The translations under genes and the position numbers were made by a program. This document shows, piece by piece, positions 40,601 to 49,600 of a stretch of DNA of 64,000 nt. Position 1 is the stretch's first letter. Every line of letters begins with the position of its first letter. Under the pieces are notes generated by a model, which saw only the letters and a program-made list of their open reading frames with translations, made no database searches and was not told the origin of the DNA. The DNA comes from Ciona savignyi. Lineage: Eukaryota > Chordata > Ascidiacea > Phlebobranchia > Cionidae. The stretch is taken from assembly GCA_000149265.1 (NCBI GenBank), contig CH003313.1, positions 1,177,503 to 1,241,502 of the forward strand, written 5' to 3'.

Positions 40601-43600
40601 ATAAGGTAGTGGCTGTTTCGACAGCTTTCGCCAGCATGTCGACCTCCTTAGCAGTTTTTGGAGGTGCAGCTGGAATTGCCTCACACAGGAGAGTTAGTTC
40701 TTGCAGGTAGAGCATCCAGTCAGTTTTGCGAACATTCCTGTGATGCGATGGAGTGGTCTTACAAAGGTTGTTCACCCTGAAAGTTATCAATTGGTGGTCG
40801 GACATTGCCACTAAGTAAATATCAAAAACTTATCAGATAAAAAAAGATTGCTGCAGTGACTAAAACATTTTCTAAGTAACAGTAGTAATGCGTAATGAAA
40901 GCCAAGTCAGGAAAAAATAGTGTCACAAGAAGGGATAATTTGTACTAGGCCATGTGCATAAATCATTTGTGTGTTTAAGTAAAAAATACACTATGGTAAG
41001 TAACACAATTTAAACCATTTGCTTTTACAGATATCTCTGATGTCATCTCGTCTAAATGCTGCCCCGAGTCGTACCCAAAGCACAACATCACCCCCAACAA
41101 CAGCACCACCTACTACTAGTAATTTGAGTTTCATAGTCTAGTTAAGGTTTTATTATTTGCTGTTTAAGGTGGTACTAAAGAGAAATAAGTAATCTATTTT
41201 AAATTTAAGGAAAATAGGAAAATATTGGAACATTAAAATTCGTAATAAAATATGCAACGAAAAGTTTTTTTTGGATATCATGAAACTTGATCAATTTATC
41301 TAACCAGCGTTGTCATATAAACTCTTAGTTTGTAGACAATTTTAACCAACCCTTATAGGCGGCTAAAAACCTGTCTTTAAAGTGATGGCTGATCTTGCCA
41401 ACCTTAATCTGGAAAAGTTTCCCAACTATGTGTAATATTCTGATAAAAGTCAAACCCCAATAATAATTGTGACCAAATTATCAGCGAGCCAAGGCAAGCA
41501 GCTGAACAGTTATCTCCACAGCTACCACCACTGCAACCATCAGTACCACCACCTCCATATCGCCACCCACTGGACTATCTGTTCTATCCTCCACCTCCAC
41601 AGAGATGATCATATCTTGGCAGCCTCTCTCAGTTCTAGCAGCAGATGAATACAGGATCGTTATTCAGAACATAGAGGGAGCCCATTCTTCCACACAGGTT
41701 TGTATGGTCGGTCAGTAGTGCCAGCAGTAGCAGATGGTAGCACAATTCAAACCTTTCTTTTTTGTTGCTTGCATCCTTCAGCACTTACCAAAAAGATCAC
41801 ACATGGCACTTTAAATTCTTTTTTTCTTAAAAATTGATTGTGCGCCTTATAAGCCAGTGCGTCTAATGGATGCATAAGTTAAAGCTTCAGGCTTTATTGC
41901 ATACACTCGAAACCAACACTGGGATTATTGTTTTATAAACAAACCACCATTTCATGCAATAACTACTCAGTTGTGTTCTTGGGCAAGGCACTTAACAGAC
42001 ATTTCTTGAACCAAGTGGATTAATAGGTTCTACTAAATTAAAGGAAGTAAATCAGACACAACACACTGCAATGCTTTGTTTAAGAGAAATTCTTACTTAG
42101 TGAAAACTTTTGTGTCTGATATTCATCTATTGGAAAATAATAACAAACAAAACAAATTAATACCACACAGCGGAATGGGCATTGATAAAATTAAGAGCAA
42201 TCTCTTAATAATATAAATTTGACTTTAATTTTAACAACTTGACTGTTGGCATGTGTTGTCAAGATATAATGGTAAACTTCTTTAGTACCTGAGTGTGTTC
42301 TAATTTCATACAAATTTCCTTATAAAGTTATCTGAAAGTTACTATTTATAAACCCATTATTCTGAATTCCTTCTCACTTTTAGAATAAGCAAAGAAAACA
42401 TCTAGTTTTTGTTACTTCGCCCTAAATAGGAGTTTTTTAGATAGAATTAATAATTATGTTTTTAACTTTTCAACAGTTGTCAGCACTAGCACCACCAGTA
42501 CATGTGGACAACCTTCAGCCTGGCAGTCAATATCTGATCACGATTTACGCTGTAAAGAATAACGTGCTCAGCCCCCCTCTAAATGGCATGGGTGAAACTG
42601 GTAAGTCGGAATACCACATGTCCATAGTCAGGTCACTAGACCTGATTCAATGCGGTATATTGGGTAAAGAAATAAGGTTTTTATTTACCCTTTTAACAAC
42701 AGGGTTTAAAGAATGTTACTTACGTACCCAGAACAAGTTGCAAGGATACAACCATTTCACAGACATTTGGGTTTAAACCCACAATAAGCCACTACTTATA
42801 TTTTGTCTTCAGTATTTAAGTAAAATACTGTTATAAAAACAACAAAGTTAAACATTGTGTGTGCATAAAGCCTTATGTAGATATATATTTGAAAACTTAT
42901 TTAAAACTAGTCATAAGGACAATATGAACAATTTACACTTAATATTATTACTGTATATGTGGACTATAATTTTCAGTTTGGATCTATATATGAACATTAT
43001 GTAACCTGATTGCAATAGGATAGGATATTTATTCTTGTGAATACGAAAACCAAGGGGTTTAACACATGAGCAATCGTTAGATCACCTTAGCCCCACCATT
43101 GCAAAGTGTTGTGTATGATTCTCATGTTCCTTCAATTTAATAAATAATCTGCCGAATTCAGCAAATGTCCGTTAAATGCCTTTCTCAAGGACACACCAGA
43201 CTAGCTAGTGACCAGTTTCAAACCTGCAACCTTCGGTTAAAAGACGACGCACTAATTCACCAGAATAATTAGTCAGATAAAAGACGATAATAGCGACATG
43301 AACTTGCAGCTCCAAGATCAAGTGCCAGGCCGCTTGTAACCACCAGAGCAACTACAACTGAGACCACCACCACCACAACCGACTCGAATGCCATCAATGT
43401 GGAAAGTATATTTCCTGACACTGATAGTAAGTTGAATTCTTCTTACCTGCAGTGCTTTGTTTGTCACTACTTTGTATTGATCTTGATACTGTTGCATAAA
43501 AAATGAAGATTATGGATAAAAATTAGCTTTTTTAGCCAGGGGAAACACATTATTAAACTCAATCGTTTTTCACTGCAGTAAATCTGGTAATCCAATTTTA

Positions 43601-46600
43601 GTAAAATCTAATGGTAATCTGTGTGATAACAATTGTCAGGTATATATATATATTATTTTAGCTGAAATTCATATTTTTTTCGCCTACATCTTACAGATTA
43701 AAGAATTACCAAAGTCATTTTGTACAATTCTCTCGATTAAGGCAATGTCTATAGTTCCTTGTCAGAAGTCAATCACAGGATTTAAACACACAATTATAGT
43801 GATTTAAAAAAGCAAAAAATAATCATAATTGCACTACAATTGCAAAAAACAATAGAAACCAATTACATAAACAGGCTTTATGCTTAGCCTGTGTATGACC
43901 CCTCTTATAGAAAATAGCAGATAATCTCTACCTTACCACATTTTTACACAGACTTCGAATGCAACTTTGAGCTCCCAGATATTTGTGGGTTCATTGATGA
44001 TACGAACGATGATTTTGATTGGGTTCGCCACAATGGAACGACTCCTTCATCTGACACCGGTCCCCCTCTTGACCATACCCTCGGCAATGACCAAGGTAGA
44101 AGTTGTGTTGTCCATTATGAATATGCGGGGTAAAACACACGTCAATTGTAGTGGATAAAGACTGGGGTCATGATCAGATCAAATGCTTGGTTTGGTTTAT
44201 ACCCTGAACAAGATATTGATGGGAAACAGCTAGATTTCATGGATTAAAATGGATTAATAAAGTTGAAGATATTAAAAATACCACACACTGCAATAGCTTT
44301 GTTATACTTTAATGCATGGGTGGGCAACATACGGCCCGCGGACTGGGTCCGGCCCATGAAGGGATTTTGACCGGCCCTTTGACTGAATCTAACAATAACC
44401 TGTAATGCGGCCCAGGTCCGGTCCGCTGTCTGTATCCAACCACACTCTGTAATGTGGTCCGACGCATAATTCCTAAATGTTCCCTATCGCTCTACTGTTA
44501 CCGCACTGTTAATGCAAGCTGGTGAAATAAACAATTGCCTTAGTTAGCAAACAAACAATGTGTTAGCAACCTTTTTAAACAAATAATATAAGGTCAAAAC
44601 AGAAAGCGTTGTAAACATCCGGCCCGTTGGTCTAACGGTTAAGTGCGTCGCCTTTCCATCGAAAGGTTGCAGGTGCGAAACTGGTCGCTAGCTAGACGGT
44701 TGTGTCCTTGGGCAAGGCACTTTACGGACATTGCCTGAACCCAGCGGATTAATGGGTTCTATCAAATTGAAGGAACGTGCCTATCATATACAACACACTG
44801 CAATAGCTCCGGTAACCCGACGAATGGGCGATTGCCCGTGTGTTAACCCCTTGGTTTTCCATTCATGAGGATAAAGTTGAATATCCTATCCTATCAGTTA
44901 TATATTTAAATTCTAAATATAAACTAATTTTATAAATTATGATGGATTATTAATCATGAAATATCCAATGAAACGTAAATTAGAAAGAAAGTGTCAGGCA
45001 TTTAACAAAGATTAGGTACCGAAGTATTTTTTACAAAGGTTGGCAACAAAGCAGTATTTTAACAGTATGGTCAGAGTGTTGCGTTAGTAAAAGAGTACAA
45101 CATTAGTCGTCATTATTTGACGAACATGGAAACTATGGCAATAATTTAGTAAATAAATATGTGGTTAAGATATTGAATACTATTTATGTAATATTCCGGC
45201 CCACCAAGGACTTCATTTTCCCAAATCTGGCCCGCCGACTAGAGAAGTTGCCCACCCCTGCTTTAATGCATCTGGGTATTGCGTAATAACATAAAATTAT
45301 GTAGCAAGACAGACCATTCGTTAAAAGATTACTTGAGACCATACACTAAGTTGCATGTTATACAAAAGTAAGACCTTTTTACAAAAACTAAAGCAAGGCT
45401 TTTAAACTAAACAACACACTGTTGTCATAGCCGTAACCAGTTTGTGATTAGATGATGTTGTGTCGAACGTGGGTGTTTTACGGACCATAGATAAGATATT
45501 TATGTTTTTCCCCGTGAATGGAAAACCAAGGGGTTAACACACCAGCATTTGGCCACCGTTAGGTTACCGAAACTATTGCAGTGTGTTGTGTATGATCCAC
45601 CTGTTCCTTCAATTTAATAAAACCAATTAATCCACTGGGTTTAGGCAATGTCCTAAGTGCCTTACCCAAGGACACAACCAGCTAGCAACCAGTTTCGTAC
45701 CTGCAACCTTTCTGCTAAAAGGAACCGCACTAACCCACCAGACTATTCTGTCGTACTGGCCTAAACTTAGTTTAATATTCCATACTAATTTGATGTCCAT
45801 ACAACATAGGTTACTACATGTTCATTGAGGGGTCACGACCACGAAGATCGGGTCACATCGCACGATTGATCTCCCCACTTATGGAGCCCACTAGTGGTAT
45901 GTTGAAACAATGTTACTGAAAAGTTTTTCTTGATAATATAACGTTCACCGCATTCCTTTTGTTGATTTCTTGATTGCCCTTGATTTAATAGTGCGTGGAT
46001 GCCTTTTCAGCTGCAGCGCATAGTTTCAAAGTGTTTGTGTTAAATGTTTAGGGAGAAAAACAACTGCCGCTATACGATTCGCTACAATACCTTTTGTCCA
46101 CAAAACTAATTTTGATATTTTGATGTAACCACTGTTTTTTTAATATTTTAGTGTTCAGAAAAAGCTTGCTTATTTTCTGTATGGTTAATATTTGTTCTTG
46201 AGATCAACATATCTTATCCAGTGAAAATATAATATTTTTTTCTTTTTCCATCATCAGCCTGAAAAGCTATTAACAGAACCAAAAATCCGTGTGAGTAATG
46301 CGAAAAACAAAGGGTGTGCGAGTAAGAATTTACTCTTGCAAATAAAAATCATAATGCCAGATTGTTATAATACCAGATTTAATCAGTTGTGACGTCATAC
46401 AAACCACAGTTGCGATCCATGTTAATTACGTTATTCGCGTTACTCACATGTGCTTCCACATGTGAGTGAAAACTTACTTGCCTGAAATTTGATGGATTTT
46501 TGGCCTGTATTAATAAATGCGCAAAACCATTGGATAAATCAACGAGAAATGCAGCAACATTGTAATAAACCTATTACAATGGCTTTAGCACAGTTGACTT

Positions 46601-49600
46601 TATGATGATGACAGTAATTTTTCGTCCAATATGTGAATTTTAATCAGACAATAACTGATACATTCTTCATTTTCCACCTGCCTGACAAATCCATACATTC
46701 AACTGTATAAAAATCATCCTGGAATAAACTTTTTATTTTTCTATAAATACAATCATACAGCAGTAAATACAAGTAAATATTATCCCATATGTTTAAAATA
46801 TATTTAATTAGTATAAACTGTTCAACATTCGTCATTTTTCTCAAGTTTTTCACATTTAAAAATCTTACACGGAAAAAGTTTATTTTAAGTTTTATTGCTT
46901 CATATACCCATGAGTTTCATGCCTGAAAAACTTGAATTTTTTCAGGCAAATGCCTCGAGTTCTACTTCCACATGTTCGGAGTTGGGACCGGGGACATCAA
47001 CGTGCTGATTGAGCGCTTAGATGATTCCTCCTCGAGGAAGATTTGGGAGGAGAGTGGTAACCACGGCAACCAATGGAAACGGGGAAGAGCAACTTTAAGC
47101 GAGAATGCCCCATTCAGGGTGGGAGTTTGGTTAGAAATGCAAAAATATAAATAAAAGATACTTAAATGATAAAGTAAATTTGGACTGTCCGTATATATTT
47201 ACATGTTAATAATTTAATTTTCCATACAAACATAAATCTTAAAACCATTTAGCTGATAATTGCCCAGATCTACTAGTTTCAGGCGATGGCTGCTAAGTGT
47301 CTTGCACTAGAAAAAGTGATTAGCTAGAGACTGGTTTCGATCTGAAAACTGTACTGCTGAAGGGTAAAGATTTTATGTAGGGCGACGCATTAATCCACAA
47401 AACTATTCGGTTAGTTAGTGTCAGGAATTGACCATTCATCAATGTTTTGCTATATATGATACTGATGCCACAAATAAAAGTGTTGTAATATCATATTTAA
47501 ATTCAGATGATGGGATGTGGATATGCAAATTTTTTTAATTAGAGTCTTGACACATATCTTGGACATAAGTCTTGGACATACTATATATTTGATATTATAT
47601 TAGCAAAGTGACGGATAACCGTAATATTCAAAATTTCAAAAACTAAAATCGTTTTATGGTAAAAACTGTGTTTAAAAAACATATTATTTTCGCACGGCAC
47701 CCCTGGCATTATCTTTAGCACAGTATTGTGGCGCGGCACACTGGTTGCGAAGGACTGGAAAAGACTCATTTCTTTTGTTAATTCTAACTTATATAGATGT
47801 ACATTTTAAATCAAAACATCATCTTCCATTAATTTACAGATTATCTTTGAGGCAGTGAGGGGTAGTGATTACCATAGCGACTCAGCAATAGATGATGTCA
47901 TAATAAGAGATGGTTCATGCCCAACACCGATCATCCAATGTGATTTCTCTGCATCTGATTTATGCGGCTTCACTCAGGTATTTAGAATATTATTTTACCA
48001 TTACTACTATTTTTTATGCATTTACTACATATATGAATCAGGGTTAATGTAGTCTTTAGGACAATAAATTCCAAAACTTGTGAAAATCATTATATTAAAC
48101 TTGTTTTGGATGTTGCCTTAATCCGGTGGATTCAAATAAATAGTAAAAGTTAGTTTTATCAAATATCAAACACAATGCAAGAGCTACAGTAACATGACAG
48201 GGCATTAGGTAATCTAAATGTTAGTCAGTTTTTAAAAATGTCTGTTTCCAGCAAAAATAATAATACAAATATCTGATTAAACCTAGTAGATTAATAGGTT
48301 GATTCAAAACAGGCAGCATATTAATCATTTACAACACACTTCAATAGCGGCGGTAACCTAACAGTGTGAACAAAGAAATTTGACGCTTGCCTGTGTAGAT
48401 CATGCTCCCATGTTTTCCCATTTACAGGGATGAATAAGAAATATTCTCTAATTAATGGTTTTAATTCGAACTTCCAGGACAGTAATGATGATTTTGATTG
48501 GGAAACTCATAGTGGAGCCACTTCATCTGCAGACACAGGCCCCATCACTGATCATACTTCAGGCACTATAAGTGGAATCTATCTCTTCTTAGAAGCTTCC
48601 AATCCAAGGTGAGAGACTATTTATCCAGCTGATTGCTAATGCTACTTCGGAAAAAAATGAAGATTTCCTTTTACTTTTTTATATTTCTAATCTGTTTAAT
48701 ATTACTAAAATGTTATTGACTTACTTTCTAATCTACTGTAGCAGAACAGGTTTATTTAGTGCATTGTATAAGATTACATATGACTGGTAATAGGCCAGTT
48801 TGGATATGCAATCTTCTGACTGTCTGTTTAGCATGACGCTACTGTAAAATCTTGTTTACTTATATATTTCCCCGAGCATGTCTTTGTGATCGAAGTAACA
48901 TATGTTGTGTCCACAGATATCAGGGTGAAATAACCAGAATATCTTCACCACCCTTGAAGCCATCTGCTGCCCAGTGTCTTCAATTTTATTATCATATGCA
49001 CGTACGTAATTTGTATTACGATTGGAATATAAAAGGTTCCACACACCTTAATGAATAAATCTATTTTAGTATGATTTAGGATAGGATATTCAAGTTAATA
49101 CCTATGAAAGAGACAACAGAAGGAGCGTTAGTACATGGGCAATGGTCAGATCATCTTGCGTCCACCACTGGTTACCAGAAAGTGTGTTGCGTTAGCGGAA
49201 CTAAAGTGGCATGATTAGAATTTCCTTTAATTTAGTAGAACCCATCTTCTACTGGGTTCAGAAAATGTCTGTTAAGTGCCTTGTCCAAGGCCACAACCGA
49301 CTAGTAAGTGACCAGTTTTGCAACCCTTCAGCTAAAAGGCAACGCACTAACCCACCAAGCTAATCTGTCATATTGTATATAATTTAAACGTTTGTACTGT
49401 TTCATTCAACCATTAATCCGCTTGGAGTAATGTCCATAACCAACGTTGCAATATGTTGACTAAGCAAGCGCCTGGTTTTGATTCGACTATTCAGATAATA
49501 GTTGATACTGTTTAAACTCTGTGGTCATACAAAGATAATATCATGTATTGACTATCGCAGGGTGTGGATACAGGAGCATTGAATGTTTACATCAGATTAA

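Noticed and set aside
44617-44900. The GGCCCGTTGGTCTAACGG block as a tRNA gene
   Set aside because: It belongs to a SINE present in many copies and lacks a paired acceptor stem.
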